From DASQVO01 sp035640715 (GTDB lineage: Bacteria > Actinomycetota > Actinomycetes > Streptosporangiales > Streptosporangiaceae): a stretch of DNA of 47,531 nucleotides. The notes beneath the pieces were generated by a model, which worked only from the letters and a program-made list of their open reading frames with translations, had not been told where the DNA came from and made no database searches. Each line of letters starts with the position of its first letter. Within the stretch, counting starts at the first letter, position 1. The DNA lies in the NCBI GenBank assembly GCA_035640715.1, contig DASQVO010000066.1, positions 1 to 47,531 of the forward strand, written 5' to 3'. Both the position numbers and the translations under genes were made by a program. Positions 15,759 to 23,997 of this stretch are shown here, in pieces.

Positions 15759-17456
15759 ATGGCTGGGCAAGCACCAGAGACGGCAGGAGCCGCCCAGGCG
15801 GTCGGTGCCCCGGACATGCCAGGGGCACCGCCGCCCGGTCCCGCGCCGGACCTCGGCACCCGGGCGGGACACGGGAAGGGGGGCGCGGAGGGCGCGGCAG
15901 CCCCGGCCGGCCCGGCGCGCCGCGGACGATGGGCGTGGGCGGCCGCGTTCACGGCGGCCGGGATCGCCTTGTTCGCTGCCTACATCCGGCTGTCAGCCAC
16001 CTATCCGGTGAACTCGGACGGGGCGAACATTGTGCTGATGGCGTGGGACATGCTGCACGGCAACCTGCTGCTGCACGCCTGGTCCATGTCGGATGTGGCG
16101 TTCTACACCACCGAACTGCCGCAGTACATGCTGCTGGATCTCATCCGCGGGCTGAGCCCCGATGTGACCCATATCGCGGCTGCCATGACCTACACGCTCG
16201 CGCTGCTGCTCGCGGCGCTGCTGGCGAAGGGCCGGGCGCCGGGCGGGGAAGGCGTCGCCCGGGTGCTCGTGTCGGCGGGGGTCATGCTGGCGCCCCAGCT
16301 CGGCGTGGGCATCTTCGTCCTGCTGCTGTCGGTGGGCCACATCGGCACGGCCGTGCCGGTCCTGCTGACCTGGCTGGTGCTGGACCTGGCGCGGCCGCGC
16401 TGGTTCGTGCCGGTCATCGCCGGTGTCATGCTGGCCTGGGCGATGACCGCCGACTCCCTCGTGCTTGTGGTGGGCGTCGCGCCGCTGGTGCTGGTGTGCG
16501 CGCTCCGCGTCGTGCAGCGGCTTGCGGCGCGCCAGGCGCTCCGGACCGCGTGGTATGAGCTGTCGCTGGCCGTCGCGGCGCTCGCCGCGATCGCGGCCTC
16601 GTCGGCCGCCGGGAGGGTCATCCACGGGATCGGCGGCTACACCCTCCACCCGGTGCCGTACAGCTTGGCCGACGTGACCGCGTGGCCGGCGCACCTGCGT
16701 GTGACGGCCCAAGGGGTACTCGCGATCTTCGGCGCCAGCTTCACCGGATTGCGGCCGGGTGCCGCCCTGGTGTTCGCGATACTGCATCTCGCCGGGCTGG
16801 CGATGGTGGTGTGGGCGCTGTGGCTCGTGGCGCGGAACTTCCTGCGCCGGGCCGGGCTCATCGATCAGGTCCTGGCCGTCGCGATCGTCCTCAACCTGGC
16901 CGTATACGTGCCCAGCGCGCTGGCGAGCGGCGTGCTGAACGCGCGGGAGTTCGCCGTCGTGCTGCCGTTCGGCGCCGCCCTCGCCGGGCGGGTGCTCGGC
17001 CCTCGGGTGAGGGGAACGAGGCTCGCGCCGGCGCTGCTGGCCGTACTCGCCGGATACGGGCTTTCGCTTGTCTACGGGGCGGCGCAACCCCCGGCCCCGC
17101 CGGCGAATGCGCGCCTGGCTACGTGGCTGGCCGGCCATCACCTGTACAACGGGCTGAGCGGCTACTGGCAGGCCAGCAGCGTCACGCTGGACAGCGCGGG
17201 CAAGGTCACGATCAGGGCGCTGGTGACGCACGGCGCCGGGCTCGTGCCGTACCAGTGGGAATCAAAGAGCACCTGGTATGACCCGCGCTCGCGGCAGGCC
17301 AACTTCGTCGTCCTCGACAGCCAGCCGGGATTCTTCAACTACTGGGAGCCTGCGGGCCCGGTCCGCGCGGTGTTCGGCCAGCCGGCGCGGACCTACCGCA
17401 CCGGCCCGTACACGATCCTGGTCTGGAACCAGAACCTGCTCAGCCGCCTCCGCTGA
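15759..17456 (+). CDS. GT-C-like polytopic membrane protein, family A copy 3
   Basis: A 565-aa paralogue of A1 and A2, starting 13 bases after the FKBP stop and so probably cotranscribed with it. The N-terminal 50 residues are Pro/Gly/Ala-rich, then the first helix and the outer loop N-S-D-G-A-N-I-V-L-M-A-W-D-M-L-H-G-N and S-D-V-A-F-Y-T-T-E-L-P-Q-Y. The C-terminal domain has Y-W-Q-A-S-S-V-T-L-D-S-A-G and ends Y-T-I-L-V-W-N-Q-N-L-L-S-R-L-R. It is closest to A1 in the first loop and to the dead remnant at its end. Same inferred role as A1. Confidence 0.74.
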   Translation: MAGQAPETAGAAQAVGAPDMPGAPPPGPAPDLGTRAGHGKGGAEGAAAPAGPARRGRWAWAAAFTAAGIALFAAYIRLSATYPVNSDGANIVLMAWDMLHGNLLLHAWSMSDVAFYTTELPQYMLLDLIRGLSPDVTHIAAAMTYTLALLLAALLAKGRAPGGEGVARVLVSAGVMLAPQLGVGIFVLLLSVGHIGTAVPVLLTWLVLDLARPRWFVPVIAGVMLAWAMTADSLVLVVGVAPLVLVCALRVVQRLAARQALRTAWYELSLAVAALAAIAASSAAGRVIHGIGGYTLHPVPYSLADVTAWPAHLRVTAQGVLAIFGASFTGLRPGAALVFAILHLAGLAMVVWALWLVARNFLRRAGLIDQVLAVAIVLNLAVYVPSALASGVLNAREFAVVLPFGAALAGRVLGPRVRGTRLAPALLAVLAGYGLSLVYGAAQPPAPPANARLATWLAGHHLYNGLSGYWQASSVTLDSAGKVTIRALVTHGAGLVPYQWESKSTWYDPRSRQANFVVLDSQPGFFNYWEPAGPVRAVFGQPARTYRTGPYTILVWNQNLLSRLR

Positions 17457-17467
17457 ATCCGGGAGCC

Positions 17468-18754
17468 CTACCAGATCCGGGTCCGGTACACGGCGACGGC
17501 GATGAGGATCGGAGCCGCGCATGCCGCGAACGCCTTGAGGCGACGCTGTGGCGTGGCGAACAGGATCAGCACGGCCAGCAAGTACACCTCGACGAACGAC
17601 CGCAGGTCCGCATAGCCGTTCCAGTTGGTGGGCGACAGCGAGAAGATCTCCACTACGTACAGGACGAAGGCGAGGCGCTCGTATACCGGCACCGCGGTGG
17701 CACGCAACGACAGCAGCGCGGCGATGGCGAAAACGGCGAGGACCAGGAACTCGACATCCCAGATGATGACCGCGCCAGGCGCGCCGCCCACCACGGCGGT
17801 GGGGTGGGTGAAGTTGTGGACCACCGCCTTGATGCCGGCCGACAGAGGGAAGCTGGCGTTCTTCCCGCCGTCGCTCAGGATGGGGAAGACCCCCGTCGCG
17901 GCCTTCAGCACCACTTCCCAGCCGATGAAGACGACACCGGGCAGGACCCAGGCCAGGTCATCGAGTGACGGCCGGGCGCGGCGGCGGACGATCTCGATGA
18001 GCCGCACGATGCCGAGCGCCACGGGCGCGACCAGGACCGTCTCCCGGGTGAGGCACCCATAGGCGAACGCGACCGCGGCGAGCACCGGGTGCCGGCGGCG
18101 GTAGGCGAGGATCCCGGCGAGCAGGCATACGGCGCCCAGCGGCTCGGTCAGGTCGCGGGCCAGGCTCGTCATGAGGCCGAAATAGCCGGCCAGCAGCAGG
18201 CCCCATATCGCGTGGCGGCCGGACTCGCGGGCGAGTAGGCCGCCGAGCAGGCCCAGGACGCCCATGGCCACGATATTGATCGCGACCAGCGCATAAGGCA
18301 CCGCCGAATGCTGGCCGCCTGAGATAAGCCAGGTGAGAGCGGAGTAACCGATCCGTATGAACCGGTACGAGTAGTCCATGGTGATGCCGAATGCGGTCCG
18401 GTGGAGGTTGGCGGGGTCCAGCGCCATCCGGTAGTAGAACTGCCCGTCGTAGCCGGTGTAGCGGAAGACATGCACGCCAGGGGGGAGCCGAGCCGGGTTG
18501 CCGTATTTGTCGCCGACCAGCATGAGGTCGGTGACGTTGCGATGGGCCAGCAGCACCATGCGCACGATGACCACGCCCAGTGCGACCACGAAAGCGATCA
18601 GCCCGGGGACGGCCGGCCGGTTCGTCACCGTCCGCAGCGCTGAGCGCTGCCCCGGCACGGTCGTGTCGCCGGCTGTCGTTGATGCCAGGTGCACCTGCGG
18701 CCTCCACCCTGCGTGCCAGCCCGGGCCGGGCATGTTGCCTGCCGGGAACGTCAT
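17468..18754 (-). CDS. Polytopic membrane protein, glycosyltransferase-like
   Basis: A 428-aa minus-strand protein with a polar N-terminus of about 45 residues and about nine hydrophobic helices. After the first helix it has V-G-D-K-Y-G and Y-T-G-Y-D-G-Q-F-Y-Y-R-M-A-L-D-P, a segment that recurs in actinobacterial GT-C/GT39-like hypothetical membrane proteins and carries the Asp expected in the first outer loop. It differs clearly from families A and B and faces them convergently (11 bases between stops). GTG at about 18622 is a shorter alternative start. Its place beside the array suggests the same glycan pathway; that is inference. Confidence 0.65.
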   Translation of the reverse strand: MTFPAGNMPGPGWHAGWRPQVHLASTTAGDTTVPGQRSALRTVTNRPAVPGLIAFVVALGVVIVRMVLLAHRNVTDLMLVGDKYGNPARLPPGVHVFRYTGYDGQFYYRMALDPANLHRTAFGITMDYSYRFIRIGYSALTWLISGGQHSAVPYALVAINIVAMGVLGLLGGLLARESGRHAIWGLLLAGYFGLMTSLARDLTEPLGAVCLLAGILAYRRRHPVLAAVAFAYGCLTRETVLVAPVALGIVRLIEIVRRRARPSLDDLAWVLPGVVFIGWEVVLKAATGVFPILSDGGKNASFPLSAGIKAVVHNFTHPTAVVGGAPGAVIIWDVEFLVLAVFAIAALLSLRATAVPVYERLAFVLYVVEIFSLSPTNWNGYADLRSFVEVYLLAVLILFATPQRRLKAFAACAAPILIAVAVYRTRIW

Positions 18755-18807
18755 TCACAACCGGCCAACACGACCGGGGGTCCGCCCGGGCCCGCACAGC
18801 GGGCCTT

Positions 18808-18873
18808 GCCCATGTGAGCGGCCGGTGCGGGCCGGGCTGGCGGCAGCCACCGCGGGCTGCCTGAATGACGCGA
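18808..18873 (+). repeat. Copy 2 of the dispersed intergenic repeat
   Basis: Carries GCCCATGTGAGCGGCC (18808-18823) and GCCTGAATG with CGCGAA (18859-18873) in the same order as 6683-6745. Here it lies between the 5' end of the minus-strand membrane protein gene and the 3' end of doxX, so in its own orientation no gene follows. GTACT and AGTAC form a short inverted repeat just after it (about 18873-18893). Confidence 0.65.
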
Positions 18874-18950
18874 AGTACTGACGAAGACAAGTACCAAATA
18901 AGACATTGCGTCCGAGGGACGCCGACAGCGTACCGGACGCTGGCGCTGGG

Positions 18951-19385
18951 TTAGCCGTTCTTGCCTGGGCGATCGGTGAGGTCGTCGATGATCAGGCCGA
19001 GGGCGATGCCCATCATCCACGAGTCCTTGGCGAGCGCGATGCCCTGCTCCGTCGGGAACGGGGTACCTTCCCGGCGCATGCCGGGCGTTTTGGCGTACAG
19101 GCCGAGCAGGCCGCCGGAGAACGCTGCCAGGCCCGCGCCGGCCAGGGCGGACGGCACGAACGGGATTAGCAGCGCCGAGCCCAGCGTGATCTCGGCGGCC
19201 GCGAGGAGCTTCGCGAAGTCCTTCGGCTTCAGCTTTTTCAGGAACGGGTACGTGCCTGCCGCGAATCCGTGCAGCTGTGCGGCGGTCTCCTCGTCCGCGG
19301 ACAGCTTGCCCACACCGGAGTTGAGGAAGAACGCGCCCGTCGCCATCCGCGCCGGCAGATGGCTTGCCTTCACCAAAAGTCTCAT
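18951..19385 (-). CDS. DoxX family membrane protein
   Basis: A 144-aa protein of the DoxX/SURF4-like family, small four-helix membrane proteins linked to redox or thiol-stress functions in actinobacteria. The start M-R-L-L-V-K-A-S-H-L-P-A-R-M-A-T-G-A-F-F-L-N-S-G and the later D-S-W-M-M-G-I-A-L-G-L-I-I-D-D are typical. I use ATG 19385, preceded by AGGAG at about 7 bases. The frame is open upstream through a repeated mini-ORF (19490-19598) and could give a 71-residue extension, but that part is not family sequence. It lies downstream of the DUF3866 gene on the same strand. Confidence 0.82.
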   Translation of the reverse strand: MRLLVKASHLPARMATGAFFLNSGVGKLSADEETAAQLHGFAAGTYPFLKKLKPKDFAKLLAAAEITLGSALLIPFVPSALAGAGLAAFSGGLLGLYAKTPGMRREGTPFPTEQGIALAKDSWMMGIALGLIIDDLTDRPGKNG

Positions 19386-19489
19386 GTTCTCGCTCCTATC
19401 GCTACGGAAAGTCAGGTTCCATTGTTTCCCACCGCCCCGGCACCCCGTCCCGGGGGACCATGGTGCTGCCCTGTCTCCCCGCTCGCTCA

Positions 19490-19598
19490 TGCTCTGTCTC
19501 CCCGCTCGCCTCCGGGGCGCCTTGACGCGCCGCCTTCCCTCGTCGCTCGTACCTCGCTCCTCAGTCCAGGCGGCACGGCGCCCCTGCGGCTCGCTCAT
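19490..19598 (-). repeat. Mini-ORF repeat, copy between DUF3866 gene and doxX
   Basis: About 108 bp, roughly 94 percent identical to 38182-38289. On the minus strand it begins with ATGAGCGAGCCGCAGGGG, whose ATGA overlaps the TGA of the DUF3866 gene, and encodes M-S-E-P-Q-G-R-R-A-A-W-T-E-E-R-G and a basic tail R-R-R-V-K-A-P-R-R-R-A-G (36 codons). It ends at a second ATGAGCGAG. One extra G relative to the other copy keeps the frame open toward doxX. A small hairpin GGCGC/GCGCC is present in both copies. The element's final ~19 bases are repeated once more right after it. Confidence 0.75.
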
Positions 19599-20839
19599 GC
19601 CTGCAGCAGGGCGGCGGCGTGCCGCCCGGCCGCCGCGGCCGCGAGGAAGTAGACGCGGTCCTCGTCCAGGCCCCTGCCCATCGTGGACAGCGGTGCCGGG
19701 CACCGGCGCAGCGCCTCATCAAGGCCGTCGAGCTCGACCCGGACCAGCGAATGCCGCCTCCCGAGCGGCTCCGCCTCCGCCGCGACCCGCGCGCCGAACT
19801 CGCCGGGCAGGGCAGGCACCACGACGTCCGCCCGCGCGAGCGCCACCCGGCCATAGGAGGTGAGGCTGTGATGCGACACGCCGCGATGGCGCTCGCGCGG
19901 GTCCGCCTCGCTGACCCGCAGCGCCGCCACCGGGCGGCCGGCCAGGGCGGCGACCGCGTTGACCGCCTCGCCGGCCGCCACGCCGGAGAAGCCCCACGTC
20001 GTGCCCGTGCCCAGGTTGCCGGGCCCCTGTGCCACGACGGCCACGTCCGCCCCGAGCACATGCCGGGCCGCGAGCAGCCCGGTGTGCAGGGTCACCGCCT
20101 CGAGATCGCCGCCGAACGCCTGCCCGGCGGTGACCGTCCCGGCCAGCCACCCGGCCTCCCGCAGCGCCGCGCAGGTCCGGGAGAACCAGGCCGGCAATGC
20201 CCCGCCGTCCGTCATCACGTACACCACGCGCGGGCGGCGTCCGGGGCCGCCGGGGTCTGGGCCACGGAGGTCCAGGGGCATCCCCTGGGAAGGCGCCGTC
20301 CCAGGCGGCAGGGTATCTTCGCGGGCGTGCGGGCACTCCCCGCGCCTTCGTTCAGTATCGGCATAGAGTCCCGCCAGCACGGCCGGGAGAGCGGAGTGCA
20401 GGTCGGCCACCACGACCGGCATTCCCCCGATGCTGTCCGCACTGCGCAGCGTGTCGTGGTGCGGCGACCCCTGCTCATCGGCGCCCAGTACCACGGCCTG
20501 CAGCGGCGTGTAGCGGGCCTTGACCAGGTGCCCGGGCCCGGACCGGTCCGGTGGCAGCCTGTCGGGAACCGCGACGACCAGCGCGTACCCGCCGGTGCCG
20601 AGTCCCAGGTCAAGCGCGGTCGTGTTGAGCAGCACCCGGTCGCCTGGCTCCGGCCGTCCGGTCAGCTCCGGGTAGGCGAGCGCGCGCACAGGCAGGGCGG
20701 ATGCTTCCTGGCCGCCGGCCGCGCCGTGGCGCGCCGCCGCAGGCCCCCCGGGGGGCCCGGATATCGTCACGTCCAGTTCCACTGCGCCGGGCCACTCCCG
20801 CCGGATGCGGGATACCGTGCCGTTCCGCCACGTGATCAC
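19595..20839 (-). CDS. DUF3866 family protein
   Basis: A 414-aa protein beginning M-I-T-W-R-N-G-T-V from GTG 20839. The pattern of G-D-R-V-L-L-N-T-T-A-L-D-L-G-L-G-T-G-G-Y-A-L-V-V and later G-N-L-G-T-G-T-T-W-G-F-S-G matches DUF3866, a family seen beside the pafBC/FKBP genes in many actinobacteria. The function is unknown. It is divergent from pafB (111 bases between starts), so the two may share a regulatory region. Its stop TGA is embedded in the ATGA that opens the mini-ORF repeat. Confidence 0.8.
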   Translation of the reverse strand: MITWRNGTVSRIRREWPGAVELDVTISGPPGGPAAARHGAAGGQEASALPVRALAYPELTGRPEPGDRVLLNTTALDLGLGTGGYALVVAVPDRLPPDRSGPGHLVKARYTPLQAVVLGADEQGSPHHDTLRSADSIGGMPVVVADLHSALPAVLAGLYADTERRRGECPHAREDTLPPGTAPSQGMPLDLRGPDPGGPGRRPRVVYVMTDGGALPAWFSRTCAALREAGWLAGTVTAGQAFGGDLEAVTLHTGLLAARHVLGADVAVVAQGPGNLGTGTTWGFSGVAAGEAVNAVAALAGRPVAALRVSEADPRERHRGVSHHSLTSYGRVALARADVVVPALPGEFGARVAAEAEPLGRRHSLVRVELDGLDEALRRCPAPLSTMGRGLDEDRVYFLAAAAAGRHAAALLQA

Positions 20840-20950
20840 TCCGGCAGGTTAACCTCATCACTCCGGCGGGGTAGCCGGGCGCGCGGATTATGCACCCGCA
20901 CCCGGCCGCGGTGGGCGAGAATATATCCGGACCGGGGAGGAGGGGTGCCG

Positions 20951-21931
20951 ATGTCGAGGCGCAAGACCGAGCGGCTGCTGAGCCTTGTGGTCTGCCTGCT
21001 CTCCACCAGGCGCTACCTCACCGCGGAGCAGATCCGCCAGGCTGTGGCCGGCTACCCGGACCAGCCGGAGGCCTTCAAACGGATGTTCGAGCGCGACAAG
21101 GAGGAACTCCGCGAGCTCGGGATACCCCTGGAGACCGGAGCCATCAGCCCGCTCGACGAGGACGTGACGGGCTACCGGGTGCAGCGGCAGGCGTATGAGC
21201 TGCCCGAGCTGCGGCTGGAACCCGACGAGGCCGCCGTGCTCGGCCTGGCCGCGCGGGTGTGGCGGCACGCCGAGCTTGCCGGGGCCGCGGCGGGGGCGCT
21301 GCTGAAGCTCCGGGCCGCCGGCATCGATACCGACGATCCGGACGGCACCGCACGGCAGGGCATCGAGCCGCGGGTGCATACCACCGAGCCGGCGTTCGGC
21401 CCGCTCTGGGAGGCGGTGCGCGACCGCAGGCCGGTGACCTTCAGCTACCGGGCGGCGGGACGCAGCGATCCGGCCAGGCGCGAGCTGGAGCCGTGGGGAG
21501 TGGTCAACCGGCACGGCCGCTGGTATGTGGCCGGCTGGGACCGGGGCCGGGATGCGGTCCGCGTGTTCCGGCTCAGCCGCATCGAAGGGGCCGTCCGGTT
21601 CTCCGGCCCGCCCGGCAGCGTCACCGTGCCGGCGGGCACGGACGTGCGCGAGGTGGTGCGCAGCTGGGACTCGGTCCCGCCGCGTGAGCACACCGCCGTC
21701 CTGCGGCTGCGGCACGGCGCGGGCTACGGCCTGCGGCGTTATGCGACCGGCCGGCAGGCCGCGGCGGAGGCCCCGGACGCAGCGGTCGGCTGGGACACGA
21801 TCACCGTGCCGTTTTCCGATATCGGCTGGTTCGCCGACCATGTCGCCTCCTTCGGCGCGGACGTCGTGGTCATCGACCCGCCCGACCTGCGGGACGCGGT
21901 GATCAGGAGGCTCAAGGGGGCCCTCGCATGA
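20951..21931 (+). CDS. pafB: Transcriptional regulator PafB (WYL domain)
   Basis: PafB and PafC form a transcriptional activator of the LexA/RecA-independent DNA-damage response in mycobacteria. This 326-aa protein has an N-terminal winged HTH (R-R-K-T-E-R-L-L-S-L-V, then L-T-A-E-Q-I-R and F-E-R-D-K-E-E-L-R-E-L-G-I-P), a WYL domain (V-T-F-S-Y-R-A, L-E-P-W-G-V-V-N-R-H-G-R-W-Y-V-A-G-W-D, V-F-R-L-S-R-I) and the C-terminal WCX extension. ATG 20951 has GGGGAGGAGG nearby upstream. Its TGA overlaps the pafC ATG. Confidence 0.93.
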   Translation: MSRRKTERLLSLVVCLLSTRRYLTAEQIRQAVAGYPDQPEAFKRMFERDKEELRELGIPLETGAISPLDEDVTGYRVQRQAYELPELRLEPDEAAVLGLAARVWRHAELAGAAAGALLKLRAAGIDTDDPDGTARQGIEPRVHTTEPAFGPLWEAVRDRRPVTFSYRAAGRSDPARRELEPWGVVNRHGRWYVAGWDRGRDAVRVFRLSRIEGAVRFSGPPGSVTVPAGTDVREVVRSWDSVPPREHTAVLRLRHGAGYGLRRYATGRQAAAEAPDAAVGWDTITVPFSDIGWFADHVASFGADVVVIDPPDLRDAVIRRLKGALA

Positions 21932-22920
21932 GCGAGCCAAAGGGGCGCGGTGCCGGCCACGCCGCTACCTCGGCCGAGCGGCTCCAGCGGCTGCTCGCCC
22001 TGGTGCCGTACGTCGTCAGCAGAAAGGCCGTCGGCCTGGCCGATACCGCGGCCGCGTTCGGGCTCAGCGAGCGCGAGCTGGTCGACGACCTGAACATGCT
22101 CTGGTGCGTCGAGCTGCGCGATCCGGACCCCTACTGCCCGATCGACCTGTCGTATGAGGGCGGCGAGATCGTGATCAGTCAGGCCGAGTCGATCGGGCGC
22201 CCGCTACGGCTTGCCGTCGACGAGGCCAGCGCGCTGCTCGTCGCGCTGCGGATGCTCGCGGAGGTGCCGGGCCTTGAGGACCGGTCCGCGCTCAGCCGGG
22301 TCATCGCGAAGCTCGAGGCGGCGGCCGGCGAGGCCGCCGGGCCCAGCGCCCAGGTGGCCGTGCAGGTTGACCGGCCGCACGGGGACGGGGTGATCGGCCA
22401 CGTCCGGGAGGCGCTCGACCGGCGGCGGCGGGTGCACCTGCGCTACTACGTGCCCGGCCGGGACGAGGCAACCGAGCGCGACGTGGACCCGATGCGCCTC
22501 CTCGTCGTCGAGGGCCGGGCCTACCTTGAGGGCTGGTGCCGGCGCGCCGACGGGGTACGGCTGTTCCGGCTGGACCGGATCCTCGGCATCGACGTGCTCG
22601 ACGTGCCCGCCTCGGTGCCGGGCATCGCACGCCCCGTCGACGTCGACCAGGGGCTGTTCCGGCCGTCACCCGGCGACGTGCATGTCGTGCTTGAGGTGTC
22701 GGCGGCCGGGCGCTGGGTCGCCGAATACTACCCGTGTGAATCGGTGGAGGAACTCGGTGACGGGTGGCTGCGTGTCCGGCTCCGCACGCCGGACACGCAG
22801 TGGGTGCGGCGGCTGGCACTGCGCCTCGGCGAGGACGGCCGCGTCACCGCGCCCGGGGATCTCCGGGCACGGGTACGCGAAGACGCCGCGGCGGCGCTGG
22901 CCCGCTACGCGAGCGGCTGA
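21928..22920 (+). CDS. pafC: Transcriptional regulator PafC (WYL domain)
   Basis: Partner of PafB. The 330-aa protein has the N-terminal HTH (E-R-L-Q-R-L-L-A-L-V-P-Y-V-V, V-G-L-A-D-T-A-A-A-F-G-L-S-E-R-E-L-V-D-D-L), the WYL domain (V-H-L-R-Y-Y-V-P-G-R-D, V-D-P-M-R-L-L-V-V-E-G-R-A-Y-L-E-G-W-C, F-R-L-D-R-I) and the WCX end. The coding start M-S-E-P-K-G-R-G-A matches the first nine residues of the mini-ORF repeat, and 26 of the first 29 bases agree with it. The gene overlaps pafB by four bases at the start and overlaps the next, minus-strand gene by 16 bases at its end. Confidence 0.92.
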   Translation: MSEPKGRGAGHAATSAERLQRLLALVPYVVSRKAVGLADTAAAFGLSERELVDDLNMLWCVELRDPDPYCPIDLSYEGGEIVISQAESIGRPLRLAVDEASALLVALRMLAEVPGLEDRSALSRVIAKLEAAAGEAAGPSAQVAVQVDRPHGDGVIGHVREALDRRRRVHLRYYVPGRDEATERDVDPMRLLVVEGRAYLEGWCRRADGVRLFRLDRILGIDVLDVPASVPGIARPVDVDQGLFRPSPGDVHVVLEVSAAGRWVAEYYPCESVEELGDGWLRVRLRTPDTQWVRRLALRLGEDGRVTAPGDLRARVREDAAAALARYASG

Positions 22921-23774
22921 TCCGTCTCGCCGGGTCCCCTGGGCTCCGCCAGGCCGAGGTCACCCATGATCGCCTCGGCGGCGCCGGCCGGATCCTCGGC
23001 CGGATGCGAGCGGTACCGGTTCCACAGAAACCGCCACCCCGTGGACGTCGAGATGACCCAGATCGAGGCGTCCCCGATCCGGAGGTACGGCAGGAACGGG
23101 TATTTCTGCCGCCACCTCAGTTCAAGTTCACAGCCGGCCATGGCGCCGGCGGCATCGGTGATGGCCCTCGAGAGCACATGGAGATGCCCGGCCTGCGACT
23201 CCGTGTTCGTGTCGTTCTCAACAGCCCCCCCGCCCGCACCTGGCGCCCGCTGGCCGGACCGGGGCGGGGCGGGGCGCTGGGCCGGCACGAGAAGCGGCGA
23301 GCGGCCGCCAGATAGCCGGCCGTTGCGCTTCCGGCCAGGGGCGAGCAGGCCGGCCGCGGTGGCACGGGCCGCACGGCTGCCCGGCGCGGCGGTGCGGCCG
23401 CCGATCGGCACGACCGTGGCGGGCCCGGCGGCGCCGTTCAGCACCTGCGTGACGTCCGGGGAGTTCAGTACCGCCTCGACCTGCGCTGCCGGGTACCTGC
23501 GGGCGTCGGGCCCGTCGGGACCGATGGGCTGCAATATCCCCCGCGCCGCGAGATCAGTGAGCTCCTGCAGGCTGACACCCAGAACGGCGGCCGCTTCGCG
23601 GGCCGTGAGCCGCGGGCTGCGCGCAGCCGGGGCACTAGTGCGGGCCGACGTGTCGCCGCGGTGCCCGCGATCGTCGCCCGATCCCTGATCACGATGTGGG
23701 ATCTCCTGCGCCCTGCCTGGTGCCCAGTATCGCCGTTGAACCTCGCCCTCAGGCGTCATCTGGATGCGCCGCAC
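22905..23774 (-). CDS. HTH-domain protein of unknown function between pafC and tatA
   Basis: A 289-aa protein. Residues about 53-105 form an excisionase/MerR-like helix-turn-helix (L-T-A-R-E-A-A-A-V-L-G-V-S-L-Q-E-L, then G-I-L-Q-P-I and R-R-Y-P-A-A-Q-V-E-A-V-L). A long Gly/Ala/Arg-rich linker follows. The last 100 residues (L-R-W-R-Q-K-Y-P-F-L-P-Y-L-R-I-G-D and S-T-S-T-G-W-R-F-L-W-N-R-Y-R) look like a separate folded domain that I cannot name. It is convergent with pafC with a 16-base overlap of coding ends. The N-terminal 50 residues are not conserved-looking, and the true start may be internal. Confidence 0.6.
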   Translation of the reverse strand: MRRIQMTPEGEVQRRYWAPGRAQEIPHRDQGSGDDRGHRGDTSARTSAPAARSPRLTAREAAAVLGVSLQELTDLAARGILQPIGPDGPDARRYPAAQVEAVLNSPDVTQVLNGAAGPATVVPIGGRTAAPGSRAARATAAGLLAPGRKRNGRLSGGRSPLLVPAQRPAPPRSGQRAPGAGGGAVENDTNTESQAGHLHVLSRAITDAAGAMAGCELELRWRQKYPFLPYLRIGDASIWVISTSTGWRFLWNRYRSHPAEDPAGAAEAIMGDLGLAEPRGPGETDQPLA

Positions 23775-23997
23775 TGGTCGCTACCTGCTTCCCATAGCAA
23801 AATGGACAAAACGGAGGATCACCCATATACAGCGCCGTAGGCGGCTCAGGCGTCACAGCAGACGGCCGTCACAAAAGTTCACAAATCCGCAAGCAGCCTG
23901 GGGCGTCGGGGGCTGCTGTTCGGGGGATCTGCCGTGTAGACTCACGTCTGAAAAGCCCGATTGCGGGGGGGCAGCATCCCCGCCAAAGAGGACGGAC

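Noticed and set aside
19619..20950. Plus-strand frame that could extend PafB by several hundred residues
   Set aside because: It is antisense to the DUF3866 gene; PafB homology begins exactly at ATG 20951, which has a strong ribosome-binding site.
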